Below are positions 47,049 through 56,785 of a stretch of DNA of 64,000 bases, piece by piece (position 1 is the first letter of the stretch; every line of letters starts with the position of its first letter). The stretch is taken from NCBI GenBank assembly GCA_902589345.1, contig CACISU010000001.1, forward strand, positions 124,001 through 188,000, given 5' to 3'. The notes beneath the pieces were generated by a model, which had not been told where the DNA came from, made no database searches, and saw nothing but the letters and a program-made list of their open reading frames with translations. The translations under genes and the position numbers were made by a program. This DNA comes from an uncultured Pelagibacteraceae bacterium. Its GTDB lineage: Bacteria > Pseudomonadota > Alphaproteobacteria > Pelagibacterales > Pelagibacteraceae.

Positions 47049-47761
47049 TGTCTTTTTCTAATATTTCTTTTATATTACACAAACCACAACTATCTGAGAA
47101 CATAGGCGCTTGCGCAAGAGCATTAAAAAATTTTAATTTCAATAAATTGATTTTAATTAACCCTAAGCCAATTTTTCCAAATGATAAAATAATTGCAACC
47201 TCAGTTGGAGCAAAAGATGTGATTAAAAAAAGTAAGGTTTATGATGATATAGAGCCGGCAGTAAAGAATATAGATTATTTAATTGCTACAACTTCTAGGT
47301 TTAGAAATAAAAATTTAAAACATATTCAATTAAATGATTTAAAAAAAATAGATTTTAATAAGAGAGTGGCATTTATATTTGGTTCTGAGGCTTCAGGATT
47401 ATCAAATAATGAAATTAGTTATGCAAATTATTCTTTACAAATTCCAACAAACTCTAAATTTAAATCTTTAAATCTGTCACACAGCTTAATTATTGTTGCT
47501 CAAATAATTTTTAACTTAATAAATACAAGCTTTAAAACATATACAAAATCTAAAAAAATAAAATCTGCTACAAAAAAACAAGTTCAAGCAATGGCTAATT
47601 TATGTATTAAAAACTTAGAAGATCAAAATTTTTTTAAACAAACTGAAAAAAAACCAATAATGATTGAAAATTTAAGAAGTATTTTTTATAAAATGGACCT
47701 CTCGGAAAAAGAAACACGCATTTTATCAAGTGTATTTGCAAGTTTGGCTAAAAAAGGTTGA
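47048..47761 (+). CDS. trmJ: SPOUT-family RNA methyltransferase, TrmJ type
   Basis: Probable tRNA 2'-O-methyltransferase acting at the anticodon loop (position 32). The 237 residues begin ISFILHKPQLSENIGACARALKNF, the TrmJ/LasT N-terminal motif, and contain FGSEASGLSNNE and LSHSLIIVAQ of the knotted SAM-binding site. Substrate position is inferred from the family. The following gene is rpsD on the same strand after 40 bp. Confidence 0.88.
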   Translation: MSFSNISFILHKPQLSENIGACARALKNFNFNKLILINPKPIFPNDKIIATSVGAKDVIKKSKVYDDIEPAVKNIDYLIATTSRFRNKNLKHIQLNDLKKIDFNKRVAFIFGSEASGLSNNEISYANYSLQIPTNSKFKSLNLSHSLIIVAQIIFNLINTSFKTYTKSKKIKSATKKQVQAMANLCIKNLEDQNFFKQTEKKPIMIENLRSIFYKMDLSEKETRILSSVFASLAKKG

Positions 47762-47789
47762 TTGACAAAAATATGTGTGAGTTTATAAA
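47762..47789 (+). promoter_or_regulatory. rpsD promoter
   Basis: TTGACA at 47762-47767 is a perfect -35 element and TATAAA at 47784-47789 a near-perfect -10, with a 16-base spacer. The rpsD ATG is at 47802, 12 bases after the -10, so the mRNA leader should be about 5 bases. This is the best sigma-70-type promoter I see in the window. Confidence 0.7.
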
Positions 47790-47801
47790 CCCATTTATTA
47801 A

Positions 47802-48419
47802 ATGACAAAAAGATTAAACTCTAAACACAAAGTCGATAGAAGGCTACGTGTAAACCTATGGGGAAGACCCAAAAGTCCATTTAATACTAGAGCGTACCCT
47901 CCCGGCCAACATGGTCAATCAAAATCTTCTAAACCTTCTGATTACGGAATTCAGTTACAAGCTAAACAAAAGTTAAAATCATATTATGGAAACATGAATG
48001 AAAGACAATTTAGAAATGTTTATAAAAAAGCTATTATGAAAAAAGGTGATAGTGCAGAAAATTTGATTGGTTTGCTTGAGAGAAGATTAGATGCTGTAAT
48101 TTATAGATCAAAACTTTCAAATACTATTTTTTCATCTAGACAATTGATTAACCATGGCCACGTTAGAGTTAATGGTAAAAAAGTAAATATTTCAAGTTAT
48201 CAAGTTAGAGAAGAAGACTCTATTGAGATAAGAGATAAATCTAAGCAACTTGCTATTGTCGATATCGCTCTTGCAAACAAGGAAAGAGAAACACCTGAGT
48301 ATTTACAAGTTGATGAAAAAAATAAAAAAGTTAAATTTGTAAGAGTTCCAAAATTTGAAGAAGTACCATATCCAGTAGTAATGGAACCAAATTTAGTAAT
48401 TGAATATTACTCTAGATAA
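47802..48419 (+). CDS. rpsD: 30S ribosomal protein S4
   Basis: Primary 16S rRNA-binding protein of the small subunit, 205 residues. It contains GQHGQSKSSKPSDYGIQL at the N-terminal domain and the S4 RNA-binding domain (LERRLDAVIYRSKL, SSRQLINHGHVRVNGKKVN). There is no N-terminal four-cysteine zinc motif. It is separated from the rpoA/rpsK group where S4 sits in many bacteria, which is usual in Alphaproteobacteria. Confidence 0.98.
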   Translation: MTKRLNSKHKVDRRLRVNLWGRPKSPFNTRAYPPGQHGQSKSSKPSDYGIQLQAKQKLKSYYGNMNERQFRNVYKKAIMKKGDSAENLIGLLERRLDAVIYRSKLSNTIFSSRQLINHGHVRVNGKKVNISSYQVREEDSIEIRDKSKQLAIVDIALANKERETPEYLQVDEKNKKVKFVRVPKFEEVPYPVVMEPNLVIEYYSR

Positions 48420-48453
48420 AAATAATACTCTATTTCCTGTATTTTGATACTTT

Positions 48454-48481
48454 TTGATACGCACTTTCAAACTACTATATT
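48454..48481 (+). promoter_or_regulatory. promoter of the surface protein gene
   Basis: TTGATA at 48454-48459 and TATATT at 48476-48481 are spaced by 16 bases, in the 104-bp gap after rpsD. A second TTGATA copy occurs 10 bases upstream (48444-48449) as part of a short tandem repeat. The predicted leader is about 35 bases, with an AGG near 48509-48511 as a weak ribosome site. Confidence 0.5.
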
Positions 48482-48523
48482 TTGTAATTTATATTAAGTT
48501 ACTTTTTTAGGTAAAAATTTAAT

Positions 48524-51028
48524 ATGAGATCAATTTTCTTTAAAATAATCTTTTTTTTATTTTTTTTTTGTTGGAGCAATGTTTCATACTCAGTAGAAGT
48601 ACTTGGAACAGGAACAGATGCCTTAATAGGTGGAGATCTTACAGATCCTGAAGATGATGGAGTAGATGGTGCAAATACAAATTGGAATTGGACATCAATA
48701 AGCGCAAGTAGTGAAGAAAAATGGACCAGTGAAGGTTCATTTAATGTATTTGATAACAAAGTAGGTGCAACCAATCATAAATGGTGTTGTAACGGACCAA
48801 CCCAATGGATCTCTGTTGGATTTTCACAACCTTATATTTTAAGTCATTTCACTATAACTTCTGGAAATGATGTTACGTCAAGAGATCCAGACATTTGGAA
48901 AATACAGGGTTCAAATGATGGGAGTAATTGGACAGATATATTTGTCTACGATAATAACGGTACCTCTCCATGGGGTACTACTCGTAATAGAGTGCTTAAA
49001 TATAATGGTGATGGTGATGATTTTAGTACACCGAATGCATTTTCTTATTTTCGTTATTATGTAACTTCAACTGGAAGCTCGGCTCATCAAATAAATGAAC
49101 TAGAGTATTTTGGAAGTGCTGATAGTACCAATCCTACCTTAATCTTATCAGTACCTCCTGATAATGCAACTGGAGTTGCAGAAGATGCAAATATAGTTTT
49201 AACTTTTGACGAGATTGTTGATGCTGAAACTGGAAATATAACAATAAAGAAAACATCAGATAATTCTACCGTTGAAACAATTGATGTTACAGGTGGTCAA
49301 TTAAGCGGATCAGGCTCAACCGAAATTACCTTAAACCCATCAGTAACATTAGACAGTTCAACAGAGCATTATGTTTTAATAGATGCTACAGCTTTTGATG
49401 ACGTATCTGGTAATAGTTATGCTGGAATTAGTTCAACAACAGCTTTGAGCTTTACAACAGGAGACACAACAGCTCCTACCTTAACCTCATCGGTACCTGC
49501 TGATAATGCAACTGGAGTTGAAGTTGATTCAACTATTGTTCTTAATTTTAGTGAAAATGTTGATGCTGAAAGCGGAAACATCACTATTAAAAAAACTTCA
49601 GACAATTCAACAGTTGAAACCATTGATGTAACAGGTGGTCAAGTAACAGGTTCAGGAACATCTCAAATAACAGTCACTCCATCATCAGACTTTGATAACG
49701 ATACTGAATATTATGTTTTAATAGATGCTACAGCTTTTGATGACGCAACTGGAAATAGTTATGCTGGAATTAGTTCAACAACAGCTTTGAGTTTTACAAC
49801 TGCTCTAGCAGATCCCACAAATGACAAAGATGTAATTGGTCTGATAGAAGTCCAAACTGAAGTGCCAAAAAAAGTTGTCCAGCGTGCATCAACACCTGTA
49901 TATAATAGACTTAATTGGATCAGAGGATATGATTCAGATGAAGATCAACTTGTACAAAAAATTAAATTTAAGGTCTTAAATCCAAAACTTAAAAATATAA
50001 CAAATTTATTACCACAAACAATTAATACAAATAAAATTCCAAAAATATTTAATGAAAATTGGTTATTTTGGAGTGAAGGAAGTGTAAGTATTGGTAGAGT
50101 AGGTGATACAATAAATTCTTCTTCCAAAGATGTTAGCACTAGCGGACTTACATTAGGATGGGATAAAAAAAATGATAATAATTCTGTTCGTGGGTATACA
50201 TTTACATATACACAAGACAATGTAGCTGTTGGAGGAGCTGGAAGCTCAGTAGATTTAGATTCATATAGTTTTTCAACATATGCAACATTTAATAAATCTG
50301 AAAATCGTTACATTGAAGGTATTTTAGGTGCAAGTAAGTTAGATCTAAGTAATATGAGAAAAAGTGGAAGCAATACTTTAACGGGAAAAAGAAATGGAAA
50401 ACAAGTTTTTGCTTCTTTTAATTATATAAATGTTTTTGAGAAAGATGAAATTAATATTAGTCCTAATATTAGATTAGATATGAGTTATACCACATTATCA
50501 AAATATACTGAGAGTGGATCTAACGCACTTACTTATGATGAGCAAACAGTTGAAACGGCTGGAATCTATGGTGGTTTTACTTTTAATAATGAAATAATAA
50601 AGAATAACAATATTTTAAGACCCACTGCAGGTTTTGAATTAGGTTTAGATTTAAGTCCAAATTCAGATGTGTCTTTAAACTATGTTTCAGATCCAAATAC
50701 AAAATATACTAAATCAATTGACCAACAAGGTGAAAAAAATGTTAAAGGAAAAGTTGGTTTTGATTTATTAACTGAAAATGGTTGGTCATTTATGTTTTTT
50801 TTTGAAAGAAATCAAAGCGATAATAGTCATAGTAATACTATATATCTTATGAGTGGTTATATTTCTGCTAGAGAAGATGAATATGCGATGGTATTAGAAG
50901 ATAATAAAGCTTCAGTAGAATATAAAAAAAATTTAAACGGTTTTGATGTTAAATTTGATACAGGATACAATTTATTTAGCGAATATAAAGATTATGAAAT
51001 TAACTTAAATGTTTCCAAAAAATTTTAA
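48524..51028 (+). CDS. secreted surface protein: discoidin-like and Ig-like domains plus C-terminal beta-barrel
   Basis: 834-residue putative autotransporter-like surface protein. A signal peptide (IIFFLFFFCWSNVSYS) is followed by an F5/8 type C (discoidin)-like region at about 50-198 with IQGSNDGSNWTDI. Two near-identical Ig-like (SbsA/Big_5-type) repeats lie at 204-317 and 318-431. A polar linker leads to an autotransporter-type beta-barrel from about 510, ending in FDTGYNLFSEYKDYEI and a terminal phenylalanine. Composition is acidic and Ser/Thr/Asp-rich, unlike the lysine-rich neighbours. Roles in carbohydrate or particle binding are inference; no catalytic motif is visible. Confidence 0.82.
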   Translation: MRSIFFKIIFFLFFFCWSNVSYSVEVLGTGTDALIGGDLTDPEDDGVDGANTNWNWTSISASSEEKWTSEGSFNVFDNKVGATNHKWCCNGPTQWISVGFSQPYILSHFTITSGNDVTSRDPDIWKIQGSNDGSNWTDIFVYDNNGTSPWGTTRNRVLKYNGDGDDFSTPNAFSYFRYYVTSTGSSAHQINELEYFGSADSTNPTLILSVPPDNATGVAEDANIVLTFDEIVDAETGNITIKKTSDNSTVETIDVTGGQLSGSGSTEITLNPSVTLDSSTEHYVLIDATAFDDVSGNSYAGISSTTALSFTTGDTTAPTLTSSVPADNATGVEVDSTIVLNFSENVDAESGNITIKKTSDNSTVETIDVTGGQVTGSGTSQITVTPSSDFDNDTEYYVLIDATAFDDATGNSYAGISSTTALSFTTALADPTNDKDVIGLIEVQTEVPKKVVQRASTPVYNRLNWIRGYDSDEDQLVQKIKFKVLNPKLKNITNLLPQTINTNKIPKIFNENWLFWSEGSVSIGRVGDTINSSSKDVSTSGLTLGWDKKNDNNSVRGYTFTYTQDNVAVGGAGSSVDLDSYSFSTYATFNKSENRYIEGILGASKLDLSNMRKSGSNTLTGKRNGKQVFASFNYINVFEKDEINISPNIRLDMSYTTLSKYTESGSNALTYDEQTVETAGIYGGFTFNNEIIKNNNILRPTAGFELGLDLSPNSDVSLNYVSDPNTKYTKSIDQQGEKNVKGKVGFDLLTENGWSFMFFFERNQSDNSHSNTIYLMSGYISAREDEYAMVLEDNKASVEYKKNLNGFDVKFDTGYNLFSEYKDYEINLNVSKKF
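49133..49816 (+). repeat. two tandem 342-bp repeats inside the surface protein gene
   Basis: Units 49133-49474 and 49475-49816 have the same length and register; for example CCTACCTT recurs at 49133 and 49475. The roughly 90-bp ends (from 49371 and 49713, beginning ATGTTTTAATAGATGCTACA) differ at only a few positions. Each unit encodes one 114-residue Ig-like domain. High DNA identity at unit ends points to recent duplication or gene conversion. Confidence 0.9.
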
Positions 51029-51032
51029 AAAA

Positions 51033-51371
51033 CTATTCTTTTTTTTTGAAATTTATGTTTTTGCTTTCAAATAATTTTGTTAGCTCGCCACTTTCAAACA
51101 TTTCTTTAATTATATCACATCCACCTACAAACTCATTTTTAATGTATAGTTGAGGTATAGTAGGCCAATCACTATATTCTTTTATGCCTTGTCTTAACTC
51201 TTGATTTTCTAAAACATTAACTCCTTTAAAATTTACTTCTAATATTTTAAGTATATTTGAAACAGCCATCGAAAATCCACATTGAGGTGCGTCAGGTGTT
51301 CCTTTCATGAATAAACATACTTCGTTATTATTTATTTCATTTTTGATAAGTTCATTAGTTTGTTGTTCCAT
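51033..51371 (-). CDS. grxD: monothiol glutaredoxin Grx4 type
   Basis: 112-residue CGFS-type glutaredoxin, a carrier of [2Fe-2S] clusters that works with BolA. It contains [19 protein letters not shown] with the single active cysteine, [19 protein letters not shown] and the glutathione-binding TPI-like cis-proline loop. It lies directly after bolA, matching their functional pairing, and ends 4 bp from the convergent surface protein gene. Confidence 0.95.
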   Translation of the reverse strand: MEQQTNELIKNEINNNEVCLFMKGTPDAPQCGFSMAVSNILKILEVNFKGVNVLENQELRQGIKEYSDWPTIPQLYIKNEFVGGCDIIKEMFESGELTKLFESKNINFKKKE

Positions 51372-51602
51372 TTAATTATCCTTTGTTTTAATTGCTAATG
51401 CATGTAATTCGTTACCCATTTTTCCTTTTAAAGAATTATAAACTATCTTGTGTTGTTCTATCTTACTTATACCAGAAAATTTAGATGAAGTAACTGTTGC
51501 TGAGTAGTGATTTCCGTCTCCTGCTAAATCTTGAATTTCTACTATCGCATCAGGTAAAGCCTCTTTTATTAAACTTTCTATTTCCTTTAAATTCATTGCC
51601 AT
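51372..51602 (-). CDS. bolA: BolA family protein
   Basis: Small partner of monothiol glutaredoxins in iron-sulfur cluster handling. With ATG 51602 the protein is about 76 residues: [19 protein letters not shown], then GDGNHYSATVTSSKFSGIS and HKIVYNSLKGKMGNELHALA with the conserved histidine. The frame is open to 51629, but the ATG overlapping the purL stop (TAATG) gives the usual BolA N-terminus. It is the penultimate gene of the pur operon. Confidence 0.93.
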   Translation of the reverse strand: MAMNLKEIESLIKEALPDAIVEIQDLAGDGNHYSATVTSSKFSGISKIEQHKIVYNSLKGKMGNELHALAIKTKDN

Positions 51603-53794
51603 TAGCTTGCCATATACTCCTTTAACCATGTTTTATTACAATCTCTCAAATCGTCAACAGTTAGAATTGGCTCACTATTTATAATGATATCTTTTTTTGT
51701 TATAATTCCTATTTTATCAAAATGTACTGAGTTTTCTTTAAGTATTGTTGTAATTTTTTTTTCGTTATTTTGTGATATTTCAATAATATATCTTCCTTGG
51801 TCTTCACCAAAATAAAACTCAAACTTATTAATAAGACTCTTTATTTTATCAAATTTTACTCCCTTATTTCCTTTTAAACACATTTTTGAAATTGCCACTA
51901 ATATTCCACCCAAAGAAACATCGTGAGCACTTTCAATTAACCCTTCTTTAACAAGCTTTAATAAAGTTAAACCGATATTTTTTTCATTGAATAAATTAAC
52001 TTCTGGTGGAGGACCTTTTTTTTCATCTAGTATTTCTTTGGCAAATACACTTTGTTCCAAGTGACCTTCTGTTTTACCAATAACTAAAACAATATTATTT
52101 TCGCTTTTAAAATCCATTGAAATCATATTCTTATAGTCTTTAATAAGTCCAACACCACCAATCGCAGGAGTAGGCTTTATGCCTTTATCCTTAGTTTCGT
52201 TGTAGAAAGATACATTTCCTGAAACAACAGGAAAATCTAAATACTTAGCTGCTTCAGAAATACCTTCAACGCATTCAACAAACTCACCCATATTTTTTTC
52301 TTTTTCTGGATTTCCAAAATTCAAACAATTTGTAATTGCAATAGGATTTGCACCCACAGAAATTAAATTTCTCCAACTTTCACATACAACCTGTTTGCCT
52401 CCAGTTAGAGGATGCGAGAAACAATATGAAGCTGATGAGTCAACAGAAGCTGCTATTGCTTTATTAGTTCCGTGCACTCTTACAACTCCTGAGTCTCCTC
52501 CAGGTTTTTGAATGGTATCTCCCATAACTGTATGGTCATATTGATCCCAGATCCATTGCTTATCTGCTATATTTGGGCTATTTAAAATTTTTTTAAGACA
52601 ATCAATTAAGTTTAATGTTTTAAATTGATCTCTGCTAAATTTTATATTTTGAGGTATTTTTGTTTTTTTCCATTTTCTATCATATACAGGAGCACTTTCT
52701 GCAAGAAGATCTATTGGTATTTCAGCTACCTTTTCATTATTAAATATTAGTTCAATTTTTTTTGTATTAGTTGTTTTTCCTATAACAGAAAAGTCTAGAT
52801 TCCATTTATCAAATATTTTTTTTGCATGTTTTTCTTTTCCACTTTCTAGCACTATCAACATTCGCTCTTGACTTTCTGAGAGCATTATTTCGTAAGGTGT
52901 CATATTTTCCTCTCTACAAGGAACTTTAGTTAGGTCTAATTTAATTCCTAATTTTCCCTTAGATGCCATTTCCACACTTGAAGATGTTAATCCAGCAGCA
53001 CCCATATCTTGAATTGCAATAATTGAATTGTCAGTCATTAATTCCAAACATGCTTCTAGAAGCAATTTTTCAGTAAAAGGATCTCCTACTTGAACAGTTG
53101 GTTTTTTTTCTTCAATCTTGTCATCAAATATTGCAGAAGCCATACTAGCACCATGAATTCCATCTCTACCAGTTTTTGAACCAACATAAATTACAGGCTT
53201 ATCAATGCCAGCAGCTTTAGAATAAAAAATTTTATTTTTATTTACTAAACCTAAAGTCATAGCGTTAACCAAAATATTTCCATTGTATGAGTCATCAAAC
53301 GAGGTTTGCCCACCAATTGTCGGCACACCTATGCAATTACCATATCCACCAATACCTTTTACTACGCCACGTAATAAATTTTTTGTTTTTTTATTCTGTG
53401 GAGATCCGAAGTGGATTGAGTTAAGATTAGCAATAGGTCTAGCTCCCATTGTAAAAACATCTCTCATGATTCCACCTACTCCTGTAGCAGCACCCTGGTA
53501 TGGTTCAATAAATGATGGATGATTATGGCTTTCGATTTTAAATACAATTGCATCTTCGTCATCAATGTCAATTACTCCTGCATTTTCACCAGGACCTTGA
53601 ATAACCCTCTTGCCGGTAGTGTGAAGTTTTTTTAAATGTTTTCTAGATGATTTATAAGAACAATGCTCATTCCACATTGCAGAAAAAATTCCTAATTCAG
53701 TAATATTAGGAACTCTTTTTAGCATTTCACAAATTTTTTTATATTCCTCTTTTTTAAGGCCATGATCTAAAGCTATTTTTTCATTAACTTTCAT
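51602..53794 (-). CDS. purL: phosphoribosylformylglycinamidine synthase subunit PurL
   Basis: Synthetase subunit of the three-part FGAM synthase (PurL-PurQ-PurS). The 730 residues are the small-PurL length. They contain [51 protein letters not shown] split in the ATP-grasp-like AIRS folds, and [12 protein letters not shown]. It begins on the last base of purQ and its stop overlaps bolA. Confidence 0.97.
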   Translation of the reverse strand: MKVNEKIALDHGLKKEEYKKICEMLKRVPNITELGIFSAMWNEHCSYKSSRKHLKKLHTTGKRVIQGPGENAGVIDIDDEDAIVFKIESHNHPSFIEPYQGAATGVGGIMRDVFTMGARPIANLNSIHFGSPQNKKTKNLLRGVVKGIGGYGNCIGVPTIGGQTSFDDSYNGNILVNAMTLGLVNKNKIFYSKAAGIDKPVIYVGSKTGRDGIHGASMASAIFDDKIEEKKPTVQVGDPFTEKLLLEACLELMTDNSIIAIQDMGAAGLTSSSVEMASKGKLGIKLDLTKVPCREENMTPYEIMLSESQERMLIVLESGKEKHAKKIFDKWNLDFSVIGKTTNTKKIELIFNNEKVAEIPIDLLAESAPVYDRKWKKTKIPQNIKFSRDQFKTLNLIDCLKKILNSPNIADKQWIWDQYDHTVMGDTIQKPGGDSGVVRVHGTNKAIAASVDSSASYCFSHPLTGGKQVVCESWRNLISVGANPIAITNCLNFGNPEKEKNMGEFVECVEGISEAAKYLDFPVVSGNVSFYNETKDKGIKPTPAIGGVGLIKDYKNMISMDFKSENNIVLVIGKTEGHLEQSVFAKEILDEKKGPPPEVNLFNEKNIGLTLLKLVKEGLIESAHDVSLGGILVAISKMCLKGNKGVKFDKIKSLINKFEFYFGEDQGRYIIEISQNNEKKITTILKENSVHFDKIGIITKKDIIINSEPILTVDDLRDCNKTWLKEYMAS

Positions 53795-54477
53795 TATTTT
53801 AAATTTCCTAAAAGATTTTCAAAAAATATAGATCCATCACTTCCAGAGAGATATTCATCTACCATTCTCTCAGGATGAGGCATCATTCCTAATATATTTT
53901 TGTTTTTACTAAATATTCCAGCTATATTATTGATTGCACCATTTGGATTGCTCTCTTCATTTTCTAAACCGTCTTTATCACAATAGGTAATTGCAATTTG
54001 ATTATTATCTTTTAAGGATTTTAATTCATCATTAGAACAAAAATAATTTCCTTCATTATGAGCTATATGAAGTTCTAAGATACTTTTTTTAGAGTTTTTA
54101 AAATATTTATTATCTTTATTATTAATTTTAACAAAAACATTTTTACATATAAAATTGAGATACTTATTTTGCTGAAGAATTCCTGGCAACAAACCAGTTT
54201 CAGTTAAAATTTGAAAGCCATTACAAATTCCTAAGACAAGACCACCTTTATTTGCAAATTCAATTACAGATCTTATTATTTTTGATTTTGCAGCAATACT
54301 TCCACATCTTAGATAGTCTCCATAAGAAAAACCTCCAGGTAAAACAATTAGATCACTTTTAGGAATATTTTTATCATCATGCCAAACCATTTGATTTTTA
54401 AAGCCATATTTTTTTAGGGCTACATCCATGTCTCTATCACAGTTTGAACCCGGAAAAATAATTACTGAAGATTTCAT
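53794..54477 (-). CDS. purQ: phosphoribosylformylglycinamidine synthase subunit PurQ
   Basis: Glutaminase subunit of FGAM synthase, 227 residues. The class I amidotransferase elements are [14 protein letters not shown], the nucleophile in [11 protein letters not shown] and the His/Glu pair in [13 protein letters not shown]. It follows purS after 6 bp, the standard arrangement for the three-subunit enzyme. Confidence 0.97.
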   Translation of the reverse strand: MKSSVIIFPGSNCDRDMDVALKKYGFKNQMVWHDDKNIPKSDLIVLPGGFSYGDYLRCGSIAAKSKIIRSVIEFANKGGLVLGICNGFQILTETGLLPGILQQNKYLNFICKNVFVKINNKDNKYFKNSKKSILELHIAHNEGNYFCSNDELKSLKDNNQIAITYCDKDGLENEESNPNGAINNIAGIFSKNKNILGMMPHPERMVDEYLSGSDGSIFFENLLGNLK

Positions 54478-54483
54478 TTGTTG

Positions 54484-54717
54484 TTAAACAATTTTATAAT
54501 CTTCAATTACTAAATTAGCCAAAAGTTGTTTACACATTTCTTCTACTTTTAATTTAGCTTTTTTTTCGTCTTTTTCATTAATTTCAACTTCGAAATATTT
54601 TCCTTGTCTGATTTCGTTAACATTATTATGACCCATTCCATTGAGCGTTTGTTGTATGGCTTTTCCTTGAGGATCTAAAACACCATTTTTTAAAGTTACA
54701 ATAACTTTTATTTTCAT
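54484..54717 (-). CDS. purS: phosphoribosylformylglycinamidine synthase subunit PurS
   Basis: Small bridging subunit (77 residues) that joins PurL and PurQ into the active FGAM synthase. The family pattern KVIVTLKNGVLDPQGKAIQ and the VRQGKYFE-like IRQGKYFEVEI segment are visible. It shares one base with purC. Confidence 0.96.
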   Translation of the reverse strand: MKIKVIVTLKNGVLDPQGKAIQQTLNGMGHNNVNEIRQGKYFEVEINEKDEKKAKLKVEEMCKQLLANLVIEDYKIV

Positions 54718-55493
54718 TATTTCTTTTTAATTTTAACTTCTTTTGGTTTTGGAAATGATATTGGTTTAATATTAGATTGCTCATGAAGAATATTTAATCT
54801 TCTAGCAACTTCTTGATATCCTTCAACTAAGCTTCCCAAATCTTTTCTAAAAATATCTTTATCTAATTTTCTTTCTGTTTTTTCATCCCACAATCTACAA
54901 GTATCCGGACTTATTTCATCTGCTAAAATAATTTCATCATTCGATGTTTTTCCAAATTCAACTTTAAAATCAACTAATCTTATTCCAACACCTCTAAACA
55001 ATCCTTGTAAAAAATCATTTATTCTTTTGCATTCCTCAGTAATCCAATCTAAATCCATTACATTTAACCAATTAAAATTTAAAATATGTTCTCTACTTAC
55101 CATGGGATCTCCTAGTTCATCATTTTTAAGGCAGTACTCAACTAATGGTCTATCCAGCACGGTTCCTTCTTCTATTCCAAGCTTACTTGATAAAGATCCT
55201 GCAGCAATATTTCTTACAATAAATTCTATAGGAATTATCTCAACAGATTTAACTAATTGCTCTCTCATGTTAATTCTTTTAACAAGATGATTTTTTATTC
55301 CTACTTGGTTCAAGTTCGAAAGTATATATTCTGAAATTCTATTATTTAAGATTCCTTTTCCTTCAATTGAAGCTTTTTTTTGATTATTAAAAGCTGTAGC
55401 GTCATCTTTAAAATGTTGGATAAGTAAATTTTTTTGAGGTGAAGCGTAAATTATCTTTGCTTTCCCTTCATATAACTTTTTGCCTTTTTTCAT
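54717..55493 (-). CDS. purC: SAICAR synthetase
   Basis: Phosphoribosylaminoimidazole-succinocarboxamide synthase, 258 residues. Visible are KLYEGKAKIIYA at the start, IPIEFIVRNIAAGSLSSKLG, LVDFKVEFGKT and ILADEISPDTCRLWD. A short lysine-rich extension ends the protein. It shares a base with purB upstream and purS downstream. Confidence 0.97.
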   Translation of the reverse strand: MKKGKKLYEGKAKIIYASPQKNLLIQHFKDDATAFNNQKKASIEGKGILNNRISEYILSNLNQVGIKNHLVKRINMREQLVKSVEIIPIEFIVRNIAAGSLSSKLGIEEGTVLDRPLVEYCLKNDELGDPMVSREHILNFNWLNVMDLDWITEECKRINDFLQGLFRGVGIRLVDFKVEFGKTSNDEIILADEISPDTCRLWDEKTERKLDKDIFRKDLGSLVEGYQEVARRLNILHEQSNIKPISFPKPKEVKIKKK

Positions 55494-56785
55494 TATTTAA
55501 ATACTCTTTTAAAAATATAATTAATATTTTTAAAATGTTTAGAATAACTGAAAATTTTTTCAATTTGTTTTTGCGAGATTTTATTAGATATTAACTTATC
55601 TTTTTTAACTAAATCTTTTAGTTTTAGATTTTTAGCAAAGCTGGTCTTAGCTAAATTCTGAACAATTCTATAAGCTTTTTCCCTAGAAACACCAGTTTTT
55701 GTTAGTTCAAGCATTAGTTCCTGAGAAAAAATTAATCCATTTGTTAAATTAATATTTTTAAGCATATTTTTTGGATAAATAATCATGTTATCAAGAACGT
55801 CAGAAAGTCTAACTAAAGCAAAGTCCAATGTAATGTTTGCATCAGGACCTATGTTTCTTTCAACGCTAGAGTGAGAAATATCTCTTTCATGCCATAAAGC
55901 TATATTTTCAAGAGAAGGTAAAACATAACTTCTTACCATTCTAGCCAACCCAGTTAAATTCTCACTTAAGATTGGATTTTTTTTGTGCGGCATAGCTGAC
56001 GAGCCTTTTTGTTTTTTTGAAAAGAATTCTTGTAATTCATTCACTTCAGTTCTTTGTAGATGCCTTATCTCTGTGGATATTCTTTCTACTGATCCAGCTA
56101 TTATACCAAGAACTGAAAAATAATATGCATGCCTATCTCTTGGAATTATTTGAGTAGAAATTGGCTCAGGTTTAAGTTTCAACTTTTTCGAAACATACAT
56201 CTCTATCTTTGGACTAATATTTGCAAACGTACCAACAGCTCCAGAGATTGCACAAGTTGAAATTTCATTTATTGCATCGTTTAATCTTTTTTTATTTCTT
56301 TTAAATTCCTCATAATAAGATGCTAATTTTAGACCAAAAGTTAAAGGCTCAGCATGAATACCGTGGCTTCTGCCTATACACGGTGTTAATTTATACTTTT
56401 TTGCTTTTCTTTTTAATATTAATAAAATTTTATCAATATCATTAATTAAAATTTTTCCTGATTGTACTAATTGAACGTTAAAGCTTGTGTCTAAAACATC
56501 CGAAGATGTCATTCCTTGATGTAAATATCTAGCTTTAATACCCGCTTGTTCAGTTATAGAAGTTAAAAATGCTATAACGTCATGTTTAACTTTTGATTCA
56601 ATTTGGTGAATTCTATTAACTTTTATTTTACCTTTTTTTTTAACTACTGAAACTACACCTTTTGGAATAATTTTATATTTTTCCATAGCCTCTGCTGCAG
56701 CAATCTCAATATTTAACCAAATTTTGTACTTATTTTCTTCTGACCAAATATTAACAAGTTCTTTTCTAGAGTATCTTGGTATCAT
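55493..56785 (-). CDS. purB: adenylosuccinate lyase
   Basis: Acts twice in purine synthesis, on SAICAR and adenylosuccinate. The 430 residues show VKHDVIAFLTSITEQAG, MTSSDVLDTSFNVQL, RSHGIHAEPLTFG with a catalytic histidine, and the signature GSSAMPHKKNPILSE. It begins on the last base of map and leads the purB-C-S-Q-L order. Confidence 0.97.
   Translation of the reverse strand: MIPRYSRKELVNIWSEENKYKIWLNIEIAAAEAMEKYKIIPKGVVSVVKKKGKIKVNRIHQIESKVKHDVIAFLTSITEQAGIKARYLHQGMTSSDVLDTSFNVQLVQSGKILINDIDKILLILKRKAKKYKLTPCIGRSHGIHAEPLTFGLKLASYYEEFKRNKKRLNDAINEISTCAISGAVGTFANISPKIEMYVSKKLKLKPEPISTQIIPRDRHAYYFSVLGIIAGSVERISTEIRHLQRTEVNELQEFFSKKQKGSSAMPHKKNPILSENLTGLARMVRSYVLPSLENIALWHERDISHSSVERNIGPDANITLDFALVRLSDVLDNMIIYPKNMLKNINLTNGLIFSQELMLELTKTGVSREKAYRIVQNLAKTSFAKNLKLKDLVKKDKLISNKISQKQIEKIFSYSKHFKNINYIFKRVFK

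Noticed and set aside
48420-48523. Possible tRNA or small RNA in the 104-bp gap after rpsD
   Set aside because: No cloverleaf, no GTTCRA-type T-loop and no CCA; the gap is better explained by a promoter for the surface protein.
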